Of a DNA stretch of 64,000 nt, positions 51,547 through 64,000 are shown piece by piece. The stretch spans positions 21,194 to 85,193 of the forward strand of contig CAJNOP010000840.1 of the NCBI GenBank assembly GCA_905250075.1, written 5' to 3'. The stretch is from Rotaria sp. Silwood1 (lineage: Eukaryota > Rotifera > Eurotatoria > Philodinida > Philodinidae). The position numbers and the translations under genes are program-made. Below the pieces are notes generated by a model. It saw only the letters and a program-made list of their open reading frames with translations. It was not told where the DNA came from and searched no databases. How positions within the stretch are numbered: the first letter of the stretch is position 1; every line of letters starts with the position of its first letter.

Positions 51547-52737
51547 GTTTCTTCTTTTCTTTCTATGTTGATCATAAGAGTCAGTGAATGAGTGTCACAT
51601 TTCAATGAATCAGGTAAAACGAAGGATAATGGCCATGATGGGAAAATAAACATGTCAATATGATCTATTTTGACTACACTAGGAATATTCTTGTCTTATG
51701 TTTTTTTTATTAAAATCATGCATTGCCTTTTTATCACTAGTTCTTCAAAGGAACAGGAGACAGATGGGAGTCAAGTCTAATTTTATCTCTTTCTGTGCAA
51801 AAAAAAGAGCCCATATATAACAAATGACATATTGATCCTTCAATCAAATTCTCAAATGCTTTGACGAGAAGAAAATATTATGTGCAGCTCGCAAATAGCA
51901 CATATTGCATTTTCATGATATTTTATTCATTTTTTATTGTTGTAATTTACATGTTTTATTTTTCATTAATATCTCGCATTTTATGCTCTAATGAGTTGCA
52001 TGTGTTTTTTTCAAGGTCAGATTGGCGAATACATACTTTTTTTTAGACAAAAAGATATAAAGATTTATTTTTCAGAAAAAAAAGATACTTAAAAAACAGT
52101 ACCAAATCATGGTAGCAGCAGAGAAATGTCTATTTATGAGAGAGACAGTCATCATTCTCAGAAAAAGATAATTTTCAAAGTAATTTAATCTTTTCTTTTT
52201 TTCATGTCTACTAAGAAAAAATGAAAAGAAAATATCGGCATGTTTGGTGACTACTGTTTTGTAACGTCCAGTAGATCTGTTTTTTTTTCAAAGTATGATA
52301 AAGATGACTGTTTGTAACAAATATTTTGATATTCGAAATATTGAGTAAATAGTTGAACAGTCATGCAAGCAATTAATTTTTCATGAAACTGACTCCTATC
52401 ACTTTCTTATATTAAGCACACAATAAGTAATGTCAAACTTAATGTACATTCAAGGAAAAAGAAACTGATTTCTAAACTCAGGAGTTATTAGAGATCATCA
52501 GAAATCAATACGATTTTTGGTTAATTTAATACAGAAAATAGTGGTTTGGCAATAAGTTTTTAGATGTCTTTCTTTTTGAGCAAATTGTAAACTTCTTCTA
52601 TTAATGTTAGTCATTCTATAAATTAAATCATGAATTGGTTCTCGTAGTTTTACACATGAATGAAACCTAATCAGATAACATCTTTATTAAACTTTGAGAA
52701 CCGCTATTTTAGGAAATGATAGATCACATGCATACGT
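51547..52737. other. Intergenic region between PIP kinase and the RNF213-like locus
   Basis: About 1.2 kb between divergently oriented loci. No recognisable promoter element or upstream exon of the RNF213-like gene was found; the frame before 52738 is closed by a TAG at 52720-52722. Confidence 0.45.
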
Positions 52738-55700
52738 ATGTATTTACGCAAACGGTTAGATTCTGGAAAAGAATATTTTCGAATGTGTCTGTCTGACTTC
52801 CCACTATGTAACATGCACACCCTGTTGTGCATCAATTATAAGAGGTTTGCACATTCTATTGTAGAGAACGTGAACGATCTGTTGATGGGCCCTCTACTTA
52901 CAGTAAACAATGAAAAATTCATTAAAGCCTTCGAAAAACAATATGAACAAGACAAGCTAGTCAATGTCAAAGGGCGTCTAAGGGATTTATACGATCCGAC
53001 AAATCCCTTGTTTATATTAATGAACATCGCTAGAGAACAAAAGAGACAAAACAAACTTGTGGAAAATCTGATCGCTCTTGCTGCATCTATGATTGAAATC
53101 AAAAATACAGAACTTATTAATGATACTTTCAATCAACCATCTCGAGATACATTTATCTATGCCATTCTATTCGATGAATCGTTCAGTTTATTATCAATTC
53201 ATAATACAATTATTGATCGTTTGAGTCAACAATGGACAAAATGGGAACAAGGAAATATTCTTGCTAGTGATGTACGAACATGGGAAAAATTTTCAGGAGA
53301 AAAAAAAGCAATCGTTCATAAAATCTGGTCTTTAGTAGCTCAAAAATCAGGAAGACAAGATGATATTGATATAGTCTTCGATAGCTCACGTAAAGCTTTA
53401 AAAAACATATTGGAAACAAACGATAAAGTAATTACATGTCTGAATACTTATTGTCGAGAAGCAATTGATAAACAGAAATATGATGATCTTGTCAAAAATT
53501 GACATGAACGTTTTGAACTAGAAAATATTCATTCAATTGATATACCATCCGATCTATCTAATATTGTTCCATTGGCTGAACAACTCAATCCTTATGCAAC
53601 AGCAAGTGCTTGGCGCACATATCTCAATCAACAAACAAGACCGAAGAGTAATAATCGATCAGTAGGAAGACGAAGTCTTAAAGAACCAATCGAACGACAC
53701 TTAAGTGAAGAAATTGACGATGATACTAGGTCACAAGAGCACGTATTGTCAGCAGGTAAGACTAATATTTCTGGAAAAAAATATGTCACAAATACTATTT
53801 TTGTATCGCATCTGCAGATCAAATTTCAGATAAAAGTGAAAAAACAACAAATGAAACGGTCAAAATTGAATGTATAAGTATACTTGAACAAGCCGTCAAA
53901 ACTCTTCAAGATTTTGAACAAATATTAAAACTTATATGTGATAGTGGACGTCAAGTTCCTATTGATGATATTCTTTGCTTATTTCCTGATATTGATCATG
54001 CTGAAAATGATATAAAATTACTAATACCATTATTAAATCAGGACATTCTACCTTTATTTTTTTCTGTAGCTTCGTTTTGGAAAGATCATATACGTATTCG
54101 ATATATATGTACGGGTATTATGAATTTGACTGGAAAAATTTCTGCTAATATCGATTTAAATTTCTTGAACAGTATACGGTCTATTGATGAAAAGACATTA
54201 GGCGAAATATGTTTTTCAACATATGAAAAATATCGAGAACAATTCGAAAAGAAATGCTCAGCCAATACTCTTACATTATTCTCGTACTATGGTTCATCAT
54301 GGGATTTATTTGATTTTCTTGATTCACTTACGGCTGATGATGTTTATAATTTACAAGAAGCTGTCAATGATTGGGATGAAACATTGCTGAATACGAAAAC
54401 AATTTTTGATTTTGCTACAGTAAAAAATTTTCTCGATCGTTCCTATGCAACAATGAAAAATAAACAAAAAGAATTGAATGTTACTTCATTATCATTTGAA
54501 CATATAGTTGTATGTTTTGAAAATACATGGAAAAATAATCAATTTAATGATCTTTCCAGATGTCTTGAATCATCGGCTTTATCATTAGCAAGTATCAAAC
54601 GTATTCATTTAGAATTAACTGATAAAGAACAATCAAAACGACGTCGAATAGCTGATATTCTACAAAAATCAAATATTAATTTTGTTCTCATTGGACATCA
54701 TGAAATAACATTTGATATTGATGTTAAACTTCCGAATCAACAACAACAAACAACAATAAATGACGAACAAAAAAAACAAAATATAACATTTGCTGATTTA
54801 AGTGAACTTCGTGATCGTGCACGTCTACTTGAATATTCTAGTAATATACAAAAAGTTGATAATAATAACAAAGAACATGATATAGATAAATTGCGTAATT
54901 TTATTCAATTTATTAGTGTTGTTGAGACAACTCTAGAAACTCTAACAAATTTATATATGACTGGTCATCCATCTGTTTCAAAATTTCTCTTTCCAGAAAA
55001 ACAATTCCTATGTACAGATGGTAATTATGATGAATTAAAAGAAAATAATACGATATTAACTAATTTATTTGATAATTGGCAAAAGAAATTGTTGGCTATG
55101 TATGAAATACATATTGATTTAACATATTTTACAGGTGATCAATTTTGGCTTATTGAAAATTATATTTACAATTTATCATCAGTATCTCATCCTGGTCATC
55201 ATCTACTTAGATTTATTGATATTGATCCGAAATTAATTCAAAAACCAGATAAAAAATATGATATACCAGAAGATCGTCTAGAAAATCTTGGAATTTTACT
55301 TTCGAATTTACGACCAGACATTACTGATCAAATAGAAAATTTTAAATATGAAAAAATTCTTCTTGTTGAAACAACAAATGAAGGTATTCTTCGTGCTATT
55401 CTATCTCTATTTCGAAAAATAAATATTCAACCACATATTCATCATCTATTCTATTGTACAACACGAACAAATTCGATAGAAATTCGTGGATTTATTTATC
55501 GTTGTTTTTATTCACAATCATTTCATCAACTTATTCGACCTGAACTTCTTTCTCAATCTATACAAAGTCAATTTGTTTCTTTACTACGTTCATTAATGAA
55601 AGAAAAACCTGATCAAAATTTTCGAATTGGTATTATTACAACAACTAATATGAGAAATCAACAACTTATCAATGGACTTCGTTCAATGCGTATTGTCGAT

Positions 55701-58700
55701 ATTCTACGTGATCAAGATTTATTAAATAAAACAGATTTTCAAAAATTAATTCAAGATATGAATAAAAATTGTACACTTGTTACATCGAGAATAACTGGTT
55801 TAGGAAAATCAGCTATTATTCGTCAAGCAATAGAAAAATCTAACAAGAAATATGTAAAATTTCCAATCTATGATGATTTTGATATTGATACATTAGCTGA
55901 ACGACTTCGTTCGAACTATTCTCAACTTCAAATAGGAGCTATTCATGTTGATATTGGTACAACTGCTGATAGTCAACAATTGAATGAAATTCTTTATTGT
56001 CTACTACTTTTTCGAAACTTTCGTTTTGGACATGTAGCTGTTTCAATACCAGCCGAGACAATTGTATATATTGAACTTGATGCATCACCGGATTCGACTC
56101 TCAATAAATTACCATTGTTTCAATATATAACTCCATCAATAGTCGTCGAAAAAGTCGATTGGACAACTCTTAATATAAGCAATAAAGAAATTCAAGCTGT
56201 GGCAAATTATTTGAAAGCTATCGACAGTAAAGCCATTATAAAACAGGATGTTAATCCATCAATATTTCAAAATTTGGATGTAACAACATGTGTTCGTCTT
56301 ATTCAAGGTCCATTTCTTCCAAAAAAAGATGTTGATTACATAACATGGACTCAATTATCGATATTTATTGCTGTATTTTATCGTCTATTTACAGGCTTTT
56401 CACAGTGTGGTTATTTCTTAGTTGAATCAATTCCCGATACACAATTACAACTTCGTATGGATCTTGTTCAAACACTTCTTCAATCAACAAATCAATTTAC
56501 TTCACTTTCAGTTGAAGCTGTTCGTAAACAACAACGATCAGCTGCTAGTGGTGAACCGACAATATTCAGTGATGCTATCGTTCGATGGGATACAATTCAA
56601 CCGTTTACATTAGTTTTTACATCTAGTGATGAGCCGCTATTCGTCTATAAGAAACCAACAGATGTACCTCAAGCACTTGTCAAATATTTTGAATTTTACT
56701 ATCAAGCATTAGGACAAAATAAAATAATGCGAAATACAATTTTTCTAGATTATACTACTCTTAGTCATGGTCAACTTTTTCTTAAATTAGCTTCACTTTC
56801 ACGTAAATATTTTAATAAATCAATTTGTCCGCAATGTTTTGGACAATATGATTTTAAACAACAAAAATGTGACAAATGTGAAAGTAAAAATATTCTTATT
56901 CGACCAAAATCATTCGATCATAAAGATATCGAACAATTTCAGCTTGATATTGCAAAAAAACTTGAAGCTGAGTATGTTATTACACCAGATAATTTTATTA
57001 AAATGCTTCTTATTTATATGCGAATACAAAGTGGTATACCTGTTTTAATCATGGGTGAAACAAGATGTGGAAAAACATCATTAATTCAATTTTTATCTCA
57101 AAAAGTTCTTGATGAAGATTTAGAAATTTTTCGTATTCATGCCTGGTGTTACAGCTAATATTATAATTAAGAAAATGAACAGTTATGTTCAAAAAGTTCA
57201 AACATATACTAGTCAAGAAAAACGTTTATGGATCTTTTTTGATGAATTTAATACGACACCCAATATTGGTCTTCTCAAAGAAATTATGTGCGAACGAACA
57301 TTACTTGGAGAACCATTGCCAGATAAGATGGTGTTTTTAGGTGCTTGTAATCCACGACGACAGAAAACAGTAAAAATTCTTCAAAATGATAATGTTCATG
57401 TTGGATTACGAAAAAATCGTTATGAAATGCAAAAACTTCTTTGGGCAGGTACTGATCAACGTCTTTTATATACGGTTGTACCAATTCCAGAAACTATGCT
57501 CGAATATATTTGGGATTATGGCTATTTGGATGAGTCAACAGAATTAGCTTATATAAGAACAATGTTAAACGTATGTAAACATCTTTCGAGTGTTTCAGTT
57601 TTATTCGATCTTGTGGTTAATCTTCTTGTTCAATCTCAAAATCATTTTCGTCAAATTGAAGATGCAAGTAGTGTAAGTCTACGAGATATTGCTCGTTTTT
57701 GTCGTCTTTACAATTGGTTTCTTGATTCATTAATTCAACGATATTTTAAACAAACATTTCAACAACAGTCTGAAGTTGTCATTCGTCGAGCAAGTTTAAT
57801 TGCATTAATGCTTTGTTATTATTTTCGATTGCGTTCTGTCGAACTACAAGATGTCTATACACAAAAAATGCAATCGATTATAGCAACAAAATATTCTCAA
57901 GTAGCTAATATTCCTAATTATTTAACAGCTTATATTTTTCAAACTGAACAAAAGAGATTAATTCATGATCGAATGGAAGTACCACCAAGTACTGCACGAA
58001 ATCGAGCACTTCGTGATAATATTTTTGTTCTTCTTGCTTGTATTGTCAATCGTATACCTTTGTTTTTATGTAGTAAACCTGGAAGTAGTAAATCGTCAGC
58101 TGTTCAAATTCTTATTAGTAATTTAAAAGGAAAAAAATCTAAAGATCCATACTTTCAAGTCCTCCCAGAACTTGTAGCTGTTTCATTTCAAGGTTCACAA
58201 AATTGCACATCAGAAAGTATAATAAAAGTTTTTGAACGTGCATCAAAATATGCTGAAGTTCGAAATGATTCTGAAATATTACCTGTTATTGTTTTTGATG
58301 AAATTGGTCTTGCCGAACTTTCTCCACATAATCCACTCAAAGTTTTACATGCTGAATTTGAAGTTGACAATAGTAAATTTGGTTTAGTTGGTGTATCAAA
58401 TTGGCGACTTGATGCATCGAAAATGAATCGTGCACTTTATCTATCAACACCAGATCCAGATGTTAAAGATTTGCAACTTACAGGTTTTACAATTGCTCGA
58501 AGTATGCAACAACAAACTGATGGTCAAGTAGTTCAACTTGACAAATTCATTATTGATAGTCTTTCTCAAGCGTATCATGATTTATATGAACATTTAAAAG
58601 AAACTCAACCAAAATATGAAAATTATTTTGGTCTTCGAGATTATTATTCTCTTATTAAAGGTATTGCTCGTGATACAATGAATTTAAAAGATAAATGATA

Positions 58701-61700
58701 AATTATATGAAATAATTCGAAAACAACTTAAAATAAATTTTGATGGTATTTTTGATGGTTCAACATTTCTACGGCAACAATTTTGTGATTATATCAATAA
58801 ACAAAATCTTATTGTTGAATATACATCTCCACCATTTAATTATCTTCTTAATCAAACTCTTCGTACACGTTCAAGTCGATATCTTATGCTTATTGCTGAT
58901 AGTGATGGTGTAATTGATTATGTTGAACGTTATATTAATGTTCATCAACAAAAACAAAAAACAATTGTTCGTACAATTGTTGGTAGTTCATTTTCTGGTG
59001 ATCTACGTTCAGAAAATACGTATGCTGAAGATTATAATTATCGAGTTTTAATGGATATTATTCTTTATGCTGAAACAAATATAACTTTAATTATGCGTCA
59101 AATGGGTCATCTCTATGATAATCTTTATGATTTATTTAATCAAAATTTTGCTATATCAGCAAGAAAAAAATATTGTCGTATTGCATTAGGTGCACTTTAT
59201 CATCCACGTTGTCTTGCACATGATGATTTTTATTGTGTAGTTTTTATACATAAACGTGATTTAGATCAATGTGATCCACCATTTCTTAATCGTTTTGAAA
59301 AACATATTATCGATATTCAAGCATTAAGGGTACCCCCCCCTCTTTTTTGACACTTTGTGGTTCTCGAAGACGGTACAACCGATCAAGCTGAAATTTTTAC
59401 CACAGATAGAGCATCAAAAATAACGAGATACGTGTTCGAGGAAAAAAAATTTAAACTAAGTTTTCGAGGGGTTTTCTGGAAAACCCTGGTTTTCCAGAGG
59501 TCCGCATCCTGCTACATTACGACCCCCCTTAAATTTTGCCCGATTGGGCTGAAATTTTGTTTATAGACGCCCAACACTATTTCCCAGAGGTAAAATTAAG
59601 GATTTCCAAAAATCTCACTTTCTTTCTTTTTTATAAGAGAAATAGAGCAAGGTTTGAATTTGTGCTTCGGGTCTTGGCTTTTGCGACCCTGTAACTTGGA
59701 GTAGGAACATCAAAAATGAAAACGCTCGATTTTACCTCTGGAGAATACTCTCAAGTGTTAGTGGTAAAAATTTCAGCTCGATCAGACAAACTAAAAAGGG
59801 GGTCGTAATGTATCAAGATGTAGAAAATCGCTGTTTTCCAAAACGCTAAGTAAATGAAAAAAATTTACATACGATTACTATGAAAAAAAATTTTTTCTCG
59901 ATCTAATAAATAGGTAAAAGTAAAATGTTTCGAGTCGAATAATGTCTCCAGTTGTAGGTGGCACCTCAGGCTATCATACCTTGGGCTCAGCTCAAAATCG
60001 AATTTTGGGTCAAAAAAGAGGGGGGGGTACCCTTAACACCAAAAGGTCTTCATCTTCGTTCGATTATCATTGAACATTTGATGATATTAATTCAAAAACT
60101 TCCATCATCTGATAAAACACGTTTTGTTGATTGGAGATTTGATATTTTAACAAATGCTATAACCATCGCAAGTTCACGTTCCTTTTACGATGCTTTTCAA
60201 GTCACTATTTCAATGTTTTATGAAGCCTATCTTTCACTTCTTTTGGCACATCTTGAAAAATATCAATTTTTCGATGCCTATATCTTTCTTGCAAATAATC
60301 AAGATGATAATATACAAAATAATTTATCCAAATTATGGATAGATTCATTGAAAACATCATTAGAAACTATTAATGTAACACTAATGAATCTTGATGTTAT
60401 TGATATTTCATTTATCTTTGGTCTTCAATTACCTTGTGCAGCGCAGTTGAATTTGAAAATATTCGATCTATTCGAAAGAAATTTCAAGAATTACAAGAAA
60501 ATGATTATGAATCTTCATTAGATGAATATGATTCTCGTCTTGATCAAATGCATACATCAAATATTTATAACGATAAATTTCTACAAATTATTTTCAATGA
60601 TCAAATATGGTTTCAATTATATTTTCATGATCAAATTGCAATGCATTTAGCTGAAGTTAAAATTCAACTTTCAACTGATTTTGTTTTTGATTTATTAACA
60701 AATAATCCAACACGAATAATTAAACAATATAAACGATTATTTCTTGTTGAACATATTGAACTAACAGAAATTCTTCGTTTATTTGAAACTAGTTTACAAT
60801 TAATTAATGAAGAACAAATTCGCAATATAATTAAAAAACAATGGGTGGAAATTCCACCTAGTATGATACAATCTTCCGAATTCTATACACTTGTCTTAGT
60901 CAATAGTGAACAATTCTATCTATTACCACCGAAAACTACAACACTTAAAAAACAACCAATATTCGAATGTAAAGGTGATCCTATGATTGAAACAAGTCTT
61001 ATGAATTTAATCGAACTCATTCTTTCACCATCTGTTATTCAACAAGTAAAAAATATTCAACAAGTAACAACAACTTATAGTTTAATTGCACAAGGTATTC
61101 GTGATCTAGATTCATATATGGTTAATAATCTAGAGAAACTTCGTTCATTTCTTAGTTTTGTTCGTTGTCTCACTACATTACTTCCTCATAGAGCTCTTGA
61201 AGTTCTCAAAGATGTTTCTAAAAGTGGTTTCGATGCCAAATTTCATTTATGTTCAAGTATCCATTATTTTATTACACAATTACAAGAACGTATCAAATCA
61301 GAACAATCAACTGTCGATGAAAATATTATTCATCGAGCATTAGTTAAACTTGAACTTGACTTTTTAAAAGATTGGTTAGCTGATAATGAAGATTCCTATG
61401 GTGAAATTTTAACACTTATGAATGATGAAAATAATGATCTTTGGTTTTATTCAGCAAAAATTTTTACAATTATTGATAATAAACTCGAGTTAACATCAAC
61501 ATTAAAAAAAAATCATGGTAATCTATCATCCAATGATGAATATCAACATTTGAATCAATCTCTTGAAATATCAAATACATCTACACGTAAAATTCAACGA
61601 TTAATGGTCAATCGTCTTCATATGCATTTGATGTTAAGTGTTCAAGGAGATAAAATCGATCAACAACTTACTAATGAATATCCACATTTTGTTGAAAATG

Positions 61701-63959
61701 TTCATACAATTCAAAGTAATAAAAAATTAGATGTTGGTCAAATGATTTCATTAGTTGCATGGTTAAAATATTATGCACAAATGTATGCATTTGCTTTAAA
61801 TAATGATAGTCGAGAAGATATCTTATCTGATCTTAATAAATTTCTAACTAATACAGATACACCATTTTGTTCAACACTTAAACTTTTTATTGTCAAACAA
61901 ATTCTACAAATATGCAAACTTAAACTTGAAGATTTACGTGACATTTATGTAAATCGTAATCTTCTTTGGATAAAACCATTTTTTCAACGTTCACGTGATC
62001 AACAAACAACAAATGTGCGTCAAACTATTATTCCTCCTATGCCTCTTTTTCAATGTCGACCACAATTCTTACGAATTCGACAAGTATTCAATAATACAGA
62101 TAGAAATAATCAATTACGAAAAATAATTCAAGAATGTAATCATACACAAGAATTATCCTATGCATTTCTATGTTGGTTTATTGAATATTATTCTCGTTTT
62201 ACTCAACCAAATACAGAAATAGATGCTGACTTTATTCGAATTATTCAACATGATTTTGGTCAAGATTTAATTAAATCATTTACATCATTCGGTCATCGAT
62301 TTCTTATTGATCTATGTTCGAATTTTTCAGAAAAATCTTATTTTCGACTTCATTCGACAATGTTACCTGATGATATTCATAAACGTTTACTTGCTTTAAA
62401 TATTGTTGCTGTCTTTATTTCGTTTAAAGCACAATCAGAAATTACACTTCTTGGTAATATTCTTTTCGATAATCAACGACAAATGCCAAATAGTTACGTT
62501 CAACATCTCTCGACAATCTGCTTGCCAGGTTTGACGATCAGCAATATCATTATCAGTCAAATGATATATGTTCGCACTCGAGTTCAAGAACGTCTCGATC
62601 AACGTATATATGAAAAGTTTAAAGTCGATTATGGAAAATTCATTTACCAATGCTCAAAAGAATGTCCATGGATGTTCTATTTTGAAGACTGTGGTGCTCC
62701 AACAACTAAAAGCATATGCTCTTTATGTCAGAAAGAAATTGGTGCTAAGGGATATAATGATCTTATTGTACGTGATCCTCCTCAACTTCGAATACCGAAT
62801 CCTGATGCTTTTCAAAAAATTGATAAATATATTAATCAAGAAAATCAAACAATTCGTTTCGGATATCATGATGTCAAGAATATAAATGAGAGTAGTTTAG
62901 GTGACAAACCTGATCATTTAAATCGACCAGTTTCATTTCGCTTTATTCATTTTCTTACTCATGGTCTTCTTCAATTTTTGCATGATCGAAATTATTTAAC
63001 TGATGATGATTTGAAGATACGTCTCAAAATACCAACAAATACACATTTTCGTGATCATTTCGAAAATGATTATGATCTTCTCTGTCAAACATCAATTGAT
63101 CCTCAACAATGTTATATATGGCTTTATAAACTTCTCAATCATCTTGTTGATGATGAATTTACTAAAAAAACAGGTCAAATAAATACAAATGAGAATATTC
63201 TACAAATCGAACAACTCATCGAAGAAAAACTTATTTTTAAACATTATCGATTCAGTCGACAATGAAATAACTGAATATAAAAAAGCTCATGCTGAATTCA
63301 TACAAAAACAACAATCATTAGAAAGTTTTATTGATGAACTTTTCGAAAATGAAGAACATTATCCACTATTGAATTTTTTTAATATTACTACGTTTCATAC
63401 ATCGAATCCGTTAGATGAATTTATTTTGAAAATACAAAATTTACCTTTTGCCGAAAAGACTTATCCTGTTAGTACATATCTTCTAAAACGTTTAGATGAT
63501 TATACAAATATTCAACATTTGTATCCCATTATTACCTTCAGTAATTATTTAATTGAAAAATTAAATCATCGAATTAAACGAATCGATGCTGTACAAACAA
63601 AAATGATTTACTATTTGACACAAGATGCTGATCAAGATATAACTAAAAAATTGTTTGAAGATTTTCTCGATGCTTGGTATGCATTAACTTTGAAAGAAGT
63701 TCGTTACGGATGTCAAACACCAAAATTTGAACATGTTGTTTCCAAAGAGAAATTTGCCGAGAATACAAGTATTGCAATGTTATTATTGACTTCATCAAGA
63801 GATGATCGTATTCTTCTACCAGCATGTTTAAAAACAATAGCTGAATTACAAAATGAAATTGTCAATTATTTTCGTAATACAATTGAAACCACTATTGAAA
63901 CAACAACAACAAAAACTAAACAAAAAAGTGTCCCATTACAATCAATTCGACCCTGTTAG
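52738..63959 (+). pseudogene. RNF213-like AAA+ ATPase / E3 ligase, degraded and interrupted by a transposon
   Basis: Large open stretches in the same order as RNF213 (mysterin): an N-terminal arm, a zinc ribbon (CPQCFGQYDFKQQKCDKC), AAA1 (Walker A GETRCGKTS, Walker B WIFFDEFN), AAA2 (Walker A SKPGSSKSS, Walker B VIVFDEIGLAELSP), later AAA-like blocks (LMLIADSDGVIDYV), and near the end an RZ-finger-like segment (FEDCGAPTTKSICSLC). RNF213 is a giant cytosolic ATPase/ubiquitin ligase acting in lipid droplet biology and antimicrobial ubiquitylation. One intron (53756-53817) is clear. Breaks: TGA at 53500-53502; one extra C near 57142; a GATAAAT tandem duplication (58690-58703); a 705-bp transposon (59328-60032); a shift at 60435-60438; a shift near 63244; TAG at 63957. 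The true N-terminus is missing and no RING finger was recognised. It is much shorter than the ~5000-residue family norm. Confidence 0.88.
59328..60032. mobile_element. 705-bp TTAA-flanked (piggyBac-like) non-autonomous transposon inside the RNF213-like gene
   Basis: The ends are long inverted repeats: GGGTACCCCCCCCTCTTTTT on the left and AAAAAGAGGGGGGGGTACCC on the right. They are flanked by TTAA at 59324-59327 and 60033-60036. A duplicated TTAA target is typical of piggyBac-type elements. Further inside are imperfect inverted segments, for example TACATTACGACCCCC against GGGGGTCGTAATGTA. No transposase is encoded. Removing the element plus one TTAA makes the host frame continue in phase (IDIQAL then TPKGLHL), so the insertion is itself a frame-breaking event. 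Confidence 0.88.
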
Positions 63960-64000
63960 AGAGTACTCTAACATACATCTTATTTTTATTATTCTCTTCA

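Noticed and set aside
59357-59566. 69-codon frame downstream of the RNF213-like block
   Set aside because: Lies wholly inside the TTAA-flanked transposon and has no homology I recognise.

Overview
The window looks like nuclear DNA of a bdelloid rotifer (Adineta/Rotaria-type). It is AT-rich, and its genes are split by spliceosomal introns, mostly 50-60 bp (GT..AG). It combines ordinary metazoan genes (SUGT1, HSP70, a PIP kinase, a VIT/VWA protein, an RNF213-like giant) with two hallmarks of bdelloid genomes: an ADP-ribosyltransferase/TPR gene and an intron-containing non-ribosomal peptide synthetase (NRPS). Short G-rich tracts resembling the TGTGGG-type telomere repeat reported for bdelloids are scattered between genes, often as hairpins. 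The species cannot be named from the sequence alone.

Layout. 1-2386 (-): ADP-ribosyltransferase/TPR gene cut by the window edge. 2387-8549: gene-poor DNA with hairpin repeats and a 282-bp MITE-like element. 8550-11126 (-): VIT-VWA protein. 12339-14042 (+): SUGT1, 12 exons. 14862-16885 (-): an hsp70 copy with an intact-looking heat-shock promoter but a broken body. 18502-28549 (-): NRPS with order C-C-A-T-membrane/hexapeptide terminal domain, 7 exons, one intron of about 2.95 kb. 28550-40278: a gene desert with a 2.9-kb satellite of about 120-bp units and a foldback element. 40279-41789 (+): RBR-type E3 ligase, 5 exons. 42826-43281: minisatellite. 43414-43783 (+): small unrecognised two-exon gene with a one-base frame break. 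44062-47330: hAT-type element with an 8-bp target duplication. 49362-49461: 100-N assembly gap next to a TGTGGG-like array. 50047-51546 (-): PIP kinase. 52738-63959 (+): RNF213-like gene carrying a stop codon, several frameshifts and a 705-bp TTAA-flanked transposon.

How the parts relate. SUGT1 and hsp70 are convergent neighbours and belong to the same chaperone network. The NRPS is the outstanding locus. Its exon phases close into one 2272-codon reading frame, it lies between animal genes, and its terminal domain resembles the one in bacterial poly-lysine-type synthetases. Three loci (hsp70, the small 43.4-kb gene, the RNF213-like gene) carry frame breaks. Some lie in homopolymers and could be assembly errors. 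Others (an in-frame 28-residue loss, a 7-bp tandem duplication, a transposon insertion, a TGA codon) look like real decay.

All gene models were made by reading the sequence; no database search was run. Family names rest on recognised motifs.
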